This document shows positions 22,001-33,090 of a stretch of 64,000 nucleotides of DNA, piece after piece. Both the position numbers and the translations under genes were made by a program. The notes under the pieces were generated by a model. The model was not told the DNA's origin and did no database searches. It saw nothing but the letters and a program-made list of their open reading frames with translations. This DNA comes from Sanguinoderma infundibulare (lineage: Eukaryota > Basidiomycota > Agaricomycetes > Polyporales > Polyporaceae): NCBI GenBank assembly GCA_032821775.1, contig JAVLRN010000010.1, positions 2,418,001 through 2,482,000 on the forward strand, given 5' to 3'. Each line of letters starts with the position of its first letter. Position 1 is the stretch's first letter.

Positions 22001-25000
22001 GTGTCCCTGTCGTATCCGATGATCTCGTCAGGCGGATAGTCTCATAGGTCATATATGGGTGATATACATACGGTAACGGCGAGTTAGATAGGTCAGTACA
22101 ATCACGTCTGGTTCGTAATCTCCAGGCTCCTCCGGTCCCCACGCAAGTGCTCACCTGCAGGCTCGCGATCGAAGACACAGTGGAAGCAGGGACTATACAA
22201 AATGCTCGCCCGGACATCCAGTGCGAGCGCATGGGTTGATGATGGCAATACGGACGAACGTCGCACGAAATGGGTCAGGCTGTCCGGAGATGAGGAAGAA
22301 GAGAAGCCTGCAAGGGTGGACTCGGAAGAACATAGAGGTGTGGACTGACTTGGAACCATTTCAAACGGGCTTGCGTTTACACCGAATGAACAGCGAGAAG
22401 GCAACAGCATCTCGAGGCAGGAAATGGCGGTGGGCATAGCCTAGGAAGCCGGGAATGGTCCACCTCGTAGGCCGCGTAGTCATGGTCAAAGATCAAGTTG
22501 AAGAGCCGCCCGACGTCGGTGACCGGCCCTCAAGAGACGCCCGGGGAAGCGCGGCCCGTGACCTCACCAGCACCTCTGATCCCTGGTTTAGCTTGTGTCC
22601 TCAACGTACCGTGAGATCTTGAGATGAGGAATAAGTACATGTACCTGAGTGGTGAACGCGTGGCAACATCCTCGGACACGGGCCGCAGGTGATACCTCCT
22701 CCTGCTACCTGTTCGCTGCACATGACAGTCTGTGTACGGTTTGATTTCAGTGCTTGGCTGATATCGAGCGAACGGAAGCAGCTACCAAGAGGGCGGTTGC
22801 GGCCGCGAGCCGGGCCATGCGATACTATACGCTCTGAAGGACGAGGACGATCAGCAATTCACAGTCCAACAACGCACATGCCAGCGGAGCATCATAGACC
22901 TGATTCGGCATACCTAGAGGGCCGACATCAAGCAAAGATTGCAACCAAACCGCAGGGCCGAAAATCCATCAATACTTCGCCAACCAAGACTCTGGCGAAT
23001 CGAAGGCAACCAACCTGCATTATGATGCCCCCAGTTCGCGGAGGAATAGCGGTCGGATTTTTTCAACGTGAGTACGTGTTGAGGAATGGGACGAACGTGG
23101 TCCGCGAAGCACGTTGGATCTTGAATACAGAGAGTCAGCTGGCACAGTCCGAAAAGTCTTCTCTGACACTCTTCAGACCCATTGGTGCATTCCTGCGACA
23201 TGGACATTCTCCTTTTGAGGAACTCGAGAGTCGGGTCGCTTACCCATCCAATTCTAGCATCCGCACACCTTCTCAGTGCATATAGGTGCGAATGAGTGGG
23301 CGACCTCAGAACATCCTGGAAGATCAACTTCTACACGCCTACTACACACCTGGATTGGTCACGTCGAGGTCGACGGAACGTCCCGTTTGTAAGCCTCTTT
23401 TGTTTGAGGTGGGGTATGTCGCGAGCCCTGGAAGCCTAGGCTCCGTTGTTGGCCATGATATGATATAGGAATGCCCGGCAGCCAGTGCAGGATGAAAGTT
23501 ATACATAGATCCTTGGTAAAGTCTCGGACTGGGAAACGGTGCAGGGGTTGGAAGCGCGCCCAATCAGAAAGCCGACCGCAGCCAGAACAAATAGTAACAA
23601 ACACGGCCTTGCCCCGCCGCCACTGCCGCGACTACCAAAGTTTTCGTTGCTGTTGCATCTAGACTCGGGCTTGGTGTCGTTTCCAACGGACTGGAAGATG
23701 CTGGATGCTCAAGCCGACTCGCAAAAATTACAGGGTACCCAGCCCATCTGAACGTTGGACGGTGGTTTAACGGTTATGCTCCGCTGAGCCGCCAGCGCGT
23801 GCCAGGCCGGAAGTGCCGCCTGACTGCAGTCGCCTACCTCTTCGCCTCCATCAAACTTTGAGCTCTGAGTGCCGGCCGCGTCTAGATAGGTTAGGCTGAC
23901 AGAGAGCTGAGCAACCCTCGGCAAGATTCGCCTCTCTTCTCCCCTCCACTTCGCGCGAGACACGGCGCGAGCGACGACATACAGGACCATTCAACTTATC
24001 GTCTAAACCAGCGACGTCTGGCAGGATTCCAGGTATGTATTGACATTCGCAATTGATGTTGAAACATATGACTTATAACATGGGTCCCTACAGAAGCCCG
24101 ACGCTAATGGATTTGTCGTTTAGTGCATCCCGACAAAGGAGACCGCCGCTCACAGCGTCTCCTCAAAGCCACAGAACCACTCCTTTCGCAAGAACGCGGC
24201 AAGGTCCTCACGTTCCACGCCCGAGACCATGTCATCGGCCGTGAGCATCGTTTCAACTCCTCCTGTTCGAGTCTTCGATAACAACGCACACCCGCGCGCC
24301 ATGTTCAACAGCATTCAAACAAATGCCACCCCTCGGACGCAATCTTCGCAAGCCGTGCGTTCGTTCCGCGACCCACCTAGTTCGAGCTTTGTGGAGAGAC
24401 GTGCCCCGTTTGACCGTCGGCCGAGCCCTGCTGGCGCCGAGTGATACCTCGGCGTTCTCGTCCACAAATCAATTCTGCACCTCGGTCAGTCACACCATCA
24501 CTGCCTGCCAAGTACGAAACGAACCTGGTGGACAACGACATTGGCCATGACAGATTGTGTCCACAAGACACACAAAGATCCAGCTCGATGGAACCGCTTT
24601 CTCTCGTCCACTTTCCATGTCTGCTGCGCGCCCTCAAGCACGGCAGCGCGACTCCCAACCGATCGCCGCAGCAGTGAGTCACCTCACGCGCTTCAGTCGG
24701 ACACCCACTCTTTCGCAAACGATGCTCGCCGCGCTCACACCCGCCCTCTCCAGACCCACGCTTCTCTCCGACGAGCCGCTCTCCCGTTCCTCGACGGCTG
24801 CTCGTGCTACTTCACGACCATACACCTCCTCCTTGTCCTCAAGTCGCTCCTCACGCTGTCTGACGGAGACAGCGTGTCCTTCAACGCCCGCGGCGCCCAC
24901 ACACGTCTCGAGAGTGGCGAGATGGTTCCGGTTCAATGACAACCTTAGGCTATCCCGCTCGCGTGGTGATCCGGGGTGCCTTACGATCGCGCCGCTGCAC

Positions 25001-25400
25001 TCGTTCCGCCGGAACCCCAACCCACACCTCGCACACCTCGCCCCCCCCCCGTCTTCGCTGTCCGGAGTCAAAGTCAAAGCCGGGAAGCTTCGCTCACCCC
25101 ACCGATTACATGCTCTCGAACCCGCGAAGAACGCTCCTTGGGGGTAATAGCCGTCTGGAACGGCCCAGATTCCGCACGAGGACACGGACCGGGGTGCGAA
25201 GCACTCACTCGACCCGTTCTCAGTTCCCGGAGCTCGAGGGTGGGGAGCGAGGTGGATTGGGGGCCACTCGAGATCGGATGGAAGAGGGCGTGGCGAGGCT
25301 ATACAAGGCCGCGTTGTGCGCAGGTGGGTGGGTGCGATTCGGATTCGCTGCCTCCGATGGCATTAGCCAGATCATCATTCTCGGGATGGCAGAAGGTCGC

Positions 25401-25432
25401 CTCGCCGCCTCGCCGCCTCGCCGCCTCGCCGC
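25401..25432. repeat. octamer array (CTCGCCGC)4
   Basis: Four perfect head-to-tail copies of CTCGCCGC, with imperfect extensions on both sides. Confidence 0.85.
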
Positions 25433-26517
25433 ACCTCGCCTCGTCAAATTCCGCATAATACACCGGAAGATAGCCGGTGCCTGGCCCGCACGGTGCGCGG
25501 GGGTTTGTGACGTAGTTCGACGTTGCGGAAGAGGCTGGTCGCTGGTCGGCGGTGGCGTCCCTCGCGCTAGCTGCACATTGCGTGTGCTCACCTCACCGCA
25601 TACGGCGACGCTATGAACTTCTAGCGTGCTCGACCGTGCTGCGACGCCCCTCTAGCATGACACTCGGATGTCAAGCGATGGAGAGCGATACAGTTGCGAT
25701 ACGTCAGAACCCGACCGTCGATGATGCACATTCGTCCCGACTCGCGTGACTGCCGTGGACGTCGTGGTCGCCCTCCAACCTTGCATCCGTCCAGGCGGTG
25801 ATCGAGAGGGCAACCATCGGACAGCTGCACGCTTCCTTGTTCGGGCCAGAGCCGCGATGGCTCCAAATTCCTGTGTGTGTGCCCCTTCTCCCTCCGAGTC
25901 GTTCCCAGGCACCCGCCGTACGTTTCATGTTCGCGATAATAGCACACACCTGGACCCGCTCAGTGACGGACGGCGCGGTCTCCGAGCCGCAAGCCAACCG
26001 TCCTCGTGTCAGTGTCCGAGCAGCACCACCCCAACGGAGCCGACCAAACTGGTCTCTCGACCAGGAATACGGTCGTATTAATATCCATCAAGCCTCTGGC
26101 CTCAGCCCTCAAGCCTCAAGGCTGGCACATACAAACTTTCAGGCGCGCAGCAGGGTGTGCGAACTCACGCGCTATCTCCACTATGACCGACATTGAATGC
26201 GAAATGCTGAACGTTCAAACGCTGAATTGGCATCCGTTCCAGGCGCGAACAAACGCACCGCATCACATGAGGCCCATCACCCCCGGCTCTATACGCTGCC
26301 CGCCCATGAATGACCCCGCAAGTCGGCGGCCCGCGACGGATCGCGCTCGGAAAAGCCCCAGACTCGGTCGAACCCGCGCTCGGTCGCGCCCGCCCAAGGG
26401 CCCAACGTCGCGCACCAAAAGCGACCGTCCGTGCCTCCGCAAGCATTTGCCCCGGTGGCATTCACGTGCACCTGCGGCGAGCACTTGCGCCGTACGTACG
26501 CGACTGCCGTGCGTCTT

Positions 26518-26542
26518 GGGGGGGGGGGGGGGGGGGGGGGGG
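26518..26542. repeat. 25-base poly(G) tract
   Basis: An uninterrupted run of 25 G on the plus strand, flanked by ordinary mixed sequence. Such runs form G-quadruplexes in vitro and are prone to length error in assembly. Confidence 0.9.
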
Positions 26543-26790
26543 ACGCGAACATTCATGCGACCCCGGCGGACGACCGCGTCGGACTATGACCAGGACCGCG
26601 CAAGCGACGACATCGGGCGCACGATCGCCCCCTCGCGCTGCCCGACTGCTCCTCCTAGCACACACGCACACACGCCAACTTGTCATAACCCCGCCATCCG
26701 CCGGCATGGGCGGCGTCGGACTCATCCTCGTCCTCGATCCCCACACCGTCGATCCTATTCCTAACCCTAAAACAGCCCGCGTCGAGCCGC

Positions 26791-26847
26791 ACGTCCAGGT
26801 GTCCAGCTGTCCCGCCGGCGTCCAGGCGTCCAGGTGTCCAGGTGTCC
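26791..26847. repeat. GTCCAG-type minisatellite, first locus
   Basis: Imperfect 8-base units of the form GTCCAGGY, five to six copies, interrupted once. A related array lies 3 kb to the right. Confidence 0.75.
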
Positions 26848-29800
26848 ACGCACACCGCCGCGCACCCCGCGCACAGAGTCGAACCCAGCCCCGAGGCCGT
26901 CCGATCTGGAAAGCCAAACGCCGCATCTCTCCTGCCGCCCGGAACACGCCCCTCGACCCTCGCGCAACAGATCGTGATCGCGTCCCTGGCCGCGGCCCCC
27001 CCACGCCCGATTCGGGCAGGCAGAGTGCCGTCCCGTCCTGCGGCATGGTATGATCACTTCATGTAGCCTGTGAGTCCCGTCCGAAAACATCGCAGGCCTT
27101 TTACCACTCCGCTCACACCAGGCCTCTTCCCCCACTCCCAGGGGCCCAGAGCCGACGCTCCGAGGAGGGCTTAGAGGGGGGTTGGGGGGCTGGGGGGCGA
27201 AGGGGATTTCGGGGGCAAGTATTTCATAATGACCGTGACATGCATATTGCATATAGGTGCGTCTGCCCCTGCCTGGAATGTGGGGATGCCTGAATGCGTA
27301 CAGATGCAGATGCGTTTACAATTAACTTGAGACGCGTCGAACACAACGGAAATTCCGATTCTCGAACGCGCCCCATGCACGCACCGTGGAAGAAATCCGC
27401 CATCACTGAACGACTGCCAAACGGCCACGCGTGAGCATGAGCATCGCCTCGTCCGACGCTGGCGAGGAGGTGCGGCTGCCAAAGACGCGATGGGATGGGA
27501 CAAGGACATGGGCATCGAGCACGCAGCTGCACGCGGCGCGTCATCCGGTACGGGGACGCACCATATGGGTCCACATGCGTGCCCTGAACCGAACAGAGCT
27601 AGCTGCGCGGAAGGTTCGGATGGACGGTCGACGGTCGATAGCCGAAGATGATGCCAGAGCTTGAGAAGGCGTGGGCGTGATGGTGAGCAAGCTGAGCACC
27701 GGGATGGGATCGGATGGATGGCTGCCTGCTCTATGCAGTAAGTTCCTTAGCCCGGTTGGCGTTGACGACTAATGATCGTGATGGTGATCAGTGCTCAGTG
27801 CGCATCTAGCTAGCCTTCGCAGCACGCACTTGCCCCCTCGCATTTCGCCGTACTTCCTGCGGCCGGTGCCCTTTGTCCGGCTCGACTCGAACTCGCCTCG
27901 TGCTTTTTACCCCGTCGTGCCCGCAGCGCCAGCGTTTCGCCGACCTTTTGCGCTCCGCGGCCGCGCGATAAGCAGTCCGCACCGTCTCCGCGACGGAACA
28001 ATTGACGACGAGAGGCCCCAGTCTAGACCTAGACTCAGTGATCGAGAGAGAGAGGGAAACTTGAGAGAGAGGCTCTGCCGCCGACGCGTCAATCCGTAAC
28101 GAAGAGATCGTCCACGATAGAAGACTTCCGGACGTAAGCGGACCCCTTCTTTTCCATTCGTTCCTCATGCGCTGCGCACCACAACGCCGTGCTTTTCCAA
28201 CCTCAAGCCGTCTTCAACAAGCTCCAAGCATGCATGCGCGCGGCCGGGCGGCCGGCCCCTGCCCGTAAGTTATGTACATATACATATACATAAGTGCGGC
28301 TCTCCATTCGAACAGGCCGCACCCGCTACCTGGCGCACTCACAGCTACTCGACGCCAGGCGGGGGGTTCGTCGCTTCCAGACACCGTAAAACAGGGTGGC
28401 CCGGGCTCATTGGATGCCACGTCCTTTGGAAGTTCGACACGGTGCTGTGTGAATACGTGATACGCCGCCCGAGCTGGTGCGCTAAGGGCGATTATCGGGT
28501 TTGAGGAAGAGAGGAAGAGAGGAAGAGAGAGGGGGCAGCTTCCCGCCTTGTCCCTCGTCCTTCCGACTATCGAGTTCGCGTTCGGTATGCCGGGTGCCCG
28601 TCCTGCCCGATCGTCCCCACACGCTAGTCGTCGTATCGTCCAGCCGACGTCTGGCGATAGACATCGACGCGACGGTGTCGCGTCCTGTCCCGTCGTCCGA
28701 GAGACGAGAGAACCAGAGCCCGAGCCCGAGGTATGTCCCAGAGTCTCTCCGCGCCGCATCGTAGTATGTACGTGAGCGTCCGCCGACGCAGTGCCCTACG
28801 AACGCGCTCACGGCAGCCCTGCCGTCATACCGCAACGTTTTTCCCCGGCCACAGGGACCACAGGCCCACAGAAAAACACCACGCACGCTTCGAAAAAAAG
28901 AGAAAGAAAAAAACAACGCACGCCTGGGATTCTGGTCCCTGGCCCCTGAATCCGAGTCGCGCGCAGGATGTAACAGTTCCACCAGCGTCTTCCTGATGGT
29001 CCGGATATGGCAAACGAGCAGCCGTACTGAGACCCATGCACGCACCGGCACACACCGCATCTGTCAAACAGACGCGGATTTTCCAGCTGCTGCTGGGGCC
29101 TGTTCCGTTTGGCAATTCACGTTCGCGCTGGGTGCTGGGTGCTGGTGGGTTGCCGTAAGCGCTACATACGGCTGAGATTCGAGAAGGGCAAAGCTGAGAC
29201 CGTGATTGATGGACGCTGGCTCGCGGATTCGCGCACCGACCATATGCATGCGTATACGTGTGGGTACGCGCGAGGGAGAGAGAAGCGGGGGGTGGTTTGT
29301 AACATGGAGGGGCCCACCGCTTATTGCCATCGGTACACATGGCGTCGACTCGACCGGGAAGGGGATAGGTGGCATTTGCGCAATTGGCTCGTGTGTCGCG
29401 CAACGCCCTCAATGCCTTCTGTCAACTGTGAATGAATTGCTGAAGGTTCGCGGTTCGGGCTGGCACGTGGTCGGGCTTGTGGGGAAGTTCAAGAGGGCCT
29501 GACAGAGACAATGGCACACCGTCAGCGTTCGGTCAGGGCCAGTTCCGATTTTCGCTTTTTCTAACTTCCAGTTCCTGGTCAGCCACAGTACGTGACTGAT
29601 CCCATGCGGAGCCTGAGTGGGAGACAGGCCTAGGGAAGTCGGAGTGCAACTCAGAATGCCATGGCAAGCACGACAAAAAAAAAAAAGCGCACCGAACGGG
29701 CATAGACTCGCGCTCCCCAGGACCGTGGCTCAGAGCTCAGCTGAGGAAGTTCGAACTCCGGTCGAGCACGCCAGCCCAGAAACTCGCAAGAACGGCATCC

Positions 29801-29885
29801 CAGCTCAGCTCGCGCAGGCGTCGTAACGTATACGTATACGTACCAGCCGTCAGCGAACGTTCTGTTCCATGTCCACGTCCGCCCA

Positions 29886-29925
29886 GCGTCCAGAGCGTCC
29901 AGGCGTCCAGAGCGTCCAGACGTCC
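29886..29925. repeat. GTCCAG-type minisatellite, second locus
   Basis: Units GCGTCCAGA and GCGTCCAG alternate about five times. It shares its core GTCCAG with the array at 26.8 kb. Confidence 0.75.
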
Positions 29926-30026
29926 GCTCCCTGGCACTGGCAGAGCCTGAACTGAACTTTACCCGACTGTCCGGCGGGGGGGTGCTGCGAGCGCCCGGGG
30001 ATCAAAGCCAGCATGGAGACACCCGT

Positions 30027-30062
30027 GAATCCGAATCCGAATCCGAATCCGAATCCGAATCC
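30027..30062. repeat. hexanucleotide array (GAATCC)6
   Basis: Six perfect copies of GAATCC. A second hexamer array with a related unit begins 340 bp to the right. Confidence 0.9.
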
Positions 30063-30404
30063 GAAGCAGGTACTAGCCAAGCGATAAGTGAGAGTGAGTG
30101 CAGGTGAGTGCTCGGCAGTGTACATGTATTTACGCGCGAACTCGCCCAGACCGTCCGTCCATTTGATCCATCACCACTTCTGCGCCCGATGCACAAGCGC
30201 ATCGCTCGTTTCGTCGCGGGCGGGCCCGCGCGGCGACCGGGGAGGCGACACCCCCATTACTGTAATGAGCTGCCATTTGCCCGGACGCGACTCCGATGTC
30301 CGGCGGGCGCGGAAGTGTTCACGCTGACGTTCACGCTCACGCGCACGCGCACGCGCAATTCCGAATGGCGGTCTGGGGCGAAAAAGATCCATGATCAGAA
30401 CTCA

Positions 30405-30440
30405 GACTCGGACTCGGACTCGGACTCGGACTCGGACTGA
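30405..30440. repeat. hexanucleotide array (GACTCG)n
   Basis: About six copies of GACTCG, the last incomplete. Confidence 0.85.
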
Positions 30441-33090
30441 GGAAGGAAGGATATTTGATGAAGACCTCAAGAGAGGGGTGGGGTGGGGTGCTGCAAGAAC
30501 GGCCCAAAGGCGGTCCCAAGATGGTTAAACCGCCAGTCCCTACCCCCCTCCCCCCCACCTACTCCACCCCGACTCCGATGCCAACGAGCAATAAAGTACG
30601 CTTGCGGTTGCGCGCTGCGCTGCGCTATTGCTTTTCTTTTATTGCGATCGTGGATCGTGAAATCGTGATGGGGGTGCCCTGGGCGGAGTATGTCTCGGAA
30701 ATCTCCATGTTGTCAATCCCCGCCTCGAGTCGACTGCGACTGCGACTAAGGCTGAGCGCTGAGGACTGAGACCAGCCGGACAAGGCAGCCAGGGACCAGG
30801 ACGCACGCCGCGGAACGACGGGTGCGGGATCCGCCGCCGCCCTCGACCGGGACCATCTGTCAAAGTGAAGTATAGTAAATCAGCAAGATTCCGGTACTGG
30901 TTCTCGATCTCTCTGCAAAACGAAATCAACGACCGTCGCGCTGAAGTTTTTATTACACCGGCCAGGCCGACTCACTTGTTCTGTTGCTGCACCGGTAAAG
31001 GGCGTGCTCATGAGTAGATCAAAGATTTCCGTGCGGCGTGGGGCGGTTCGCGCGCGCTGAGGAGTCGCAGTCATGTCTGTTTGATGCGTTTTATTCGGGG
31101 CGCGATCACCATAAGCAGAGGATATTGCACCAGGGCGCCCTGGCGGGGAGCTCCGTGGCCACACTAGTATCACTAGTGAGTACATACCCGCGTGAGCTTG
31201 GTTGGGGCGATGCAACACACATGCGCACGCGCCAGTCAGTCACGTCGCGGAACATGGAGCCATGGCCGATTTGTCGGGACGACGTGGGGGCTTGGGCAGG
31301 CTAGCGACGGGAAGATGCCGTACGGTGTCAGCTCAGAAGGACACAAAGTGCAAAGTGCGACTGATTGGCGTGGCGGCTAGACGTAGCCACGGCGCACGGG
31401 AACAGTGTTGACGACACACCAGGGGGGCCGGCGCGCAATGTGTCGTCGGGCGCGCGTTTGTGTAGGCGACAGAAATTGGGGATTGCGGAGCTCGAGGATC
31501 ACATGTGGGAGAGAGCGAGAGGGACTTGTCATGGGGACAGCGCTAGGGATTCAGAGGGGATTCGAGGGGAGATTAGGGATCGAGCGCGCCTGGTAGAATC
31601 CAATGTGCACACGACAGACAAATTGCTCGGAGACGTGTGCCGTTCGCTGCGCGAGCGCGCGCCCATCTCGTTAGGTTGGCTGGGTTCTTCTGGGTCTGCC
31701 GGCATGGTTCGCCCGGATATCACAAGTTAATTAGAGTGCGAGAATTGCGGGGAGATGGGTGTGTGTGTAGGTGTGCTGGTGGACGAGGGATGACGACAGG
31801 TGAGTAGCGATCAGTGTAGCGATCAGTCGATCTGTATTGGCATTTGCGCGTGCGCGGGTGACGAGAGCGAGAGCTTCTGGGACAGATGCGCTAGCGCGTG
31901 CTGGTGCTAGATCCGGGAGGGAGCGTGGGGGAGGGGGAAGTCATAGGAGCCAATTCGCGCGATATGAGAGTGAGTGTGGGCAGCGTACCTCAGGATTATC
32001 TAAACGCGCGACATGCATGGCTCTGTACGGCTGCGGTTGCGGTAGATGTTAGATTATGGTTCGGAGTGTATTGGAACGTTGGACGCGCGGGCGGCAGGAC
32101 GCGGGACTAGTTGGGTGAGGAGCGCCGCGTGTTGGACGAAAACATGCGTCGCGGGGTGGTAGTTAGTGTTCATAAACGGGGTGCCGGTGCGATAGGCTGG
32201 TGGATGGCGTCATTGACGGCCGGTATGTGGCTCTAGCTGGAGATGATAGTGCGACCTGGGCCATATCTGGCGGTAGGCGTTTGGACGAGGGGGAGTGAAG
32301 GACGTAGGAGGGGCACACGGACCGGATGTGCGGGTGGGAGTGGGAAGGAAGGCAGCAGATGGGGACGATTGACCGAGATTGCGGGTCCAGGACTGACATG
32401 TATGTGCCGTGGCAAAACCTGGTGAGTGGGAGAGGAGATGAGGGAGGGCGGACGCTTTAAGTGTGTTACGTCTTGCGAAGTTTGTGTACGGAGGCGCTGC
32501 CGAGGTGAGAGACATTGCGATCGCGAGGGGGTTCTACGGACCTGGAGTGGTGGGCTGTGTGCGCGAGGCCGGGTTGCGCAGCGGGGCGAGGATTGAGACG
32601 AGGGCGGCTAGGGGAGGCGGAGATAGAGGCCAGGTAGGGTGGAGACAGCGCGTGGGATAGAGTTTGTGTGGAAGAAGACGTGGAAATGTCGGTCGGGAGG
32701 AGGGGAGGAGGACTGGGACGCAGTCGGATTGTCGAAATTGCCAGGGAGGGCGATAAGGGTGAGATTGGGTGCCCAAGAAGGACTAGTGGCCGGGAAGGAC
32801 TAGCGCAGGAATTGTTCTTGGATTCCACGAGTATTCGATGGCTGCCCAACGCTGCCTCCCGCCCTGGCTGCCTTGGCGAGTGCCCACACGTGTGTCTTGC
32901 TCGCTAGTGCACGGAAAGCTTTAAGTATTCCTGCCCGCGCCCCTCTCCTCCTCTCCTCCTCGCGTTTGCCTCCGCGATCGTTTCGATCCTCGTCCACCCG
33001 CTCGACCCTCGCCTGCGACCTATCATCCGCGTGCACATCCGATCTTCGATCGCCCCATCGCCCCCTTCGCTTTCTTCGCGCGCTCGAGTC

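Larger units (their letters stand above)
22001..33090. other. 11-kb gene-poor region with simple repeats
   Basis: Many short ORFs occur on both strands but none has a recognisable domain, a secretion signal or a closing splice series. The longest (24557-25147 plus, 24679-25185 minus, 26006-26764 plus) overlap one another on opposite strands and have the Arg/Ser/Pro composition of non-coding GC-rich DNA. A minus frame at 22914-23327 with seven Cys is the only candidate for a small protein. The region contains several tandem repeats and a 25-G run, listed separately. Long non-coding RNAs or upstream regulatory DNA of the Zn2Cys6 gene are possible but not visible. Confidence 0.5.

Noticed and set aside
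26755..26772. CCTAACCCTAA resembling telomere repeat
   Set aside because: Fewer than two units; expected by chance.
29715..29765. tRNA-like sequence with TGGCTCAGAGCTC and GTTCGAACTCC
   Set aside because: The A-box-like and B-box-like parts are too close together and no cloverleaf arms pair.
30027..30440. Regular short repeats that might suggest a CRISPR array
   Set aside because: Head-to-tail hexamers with no spacers, in a eukaryotic genome.
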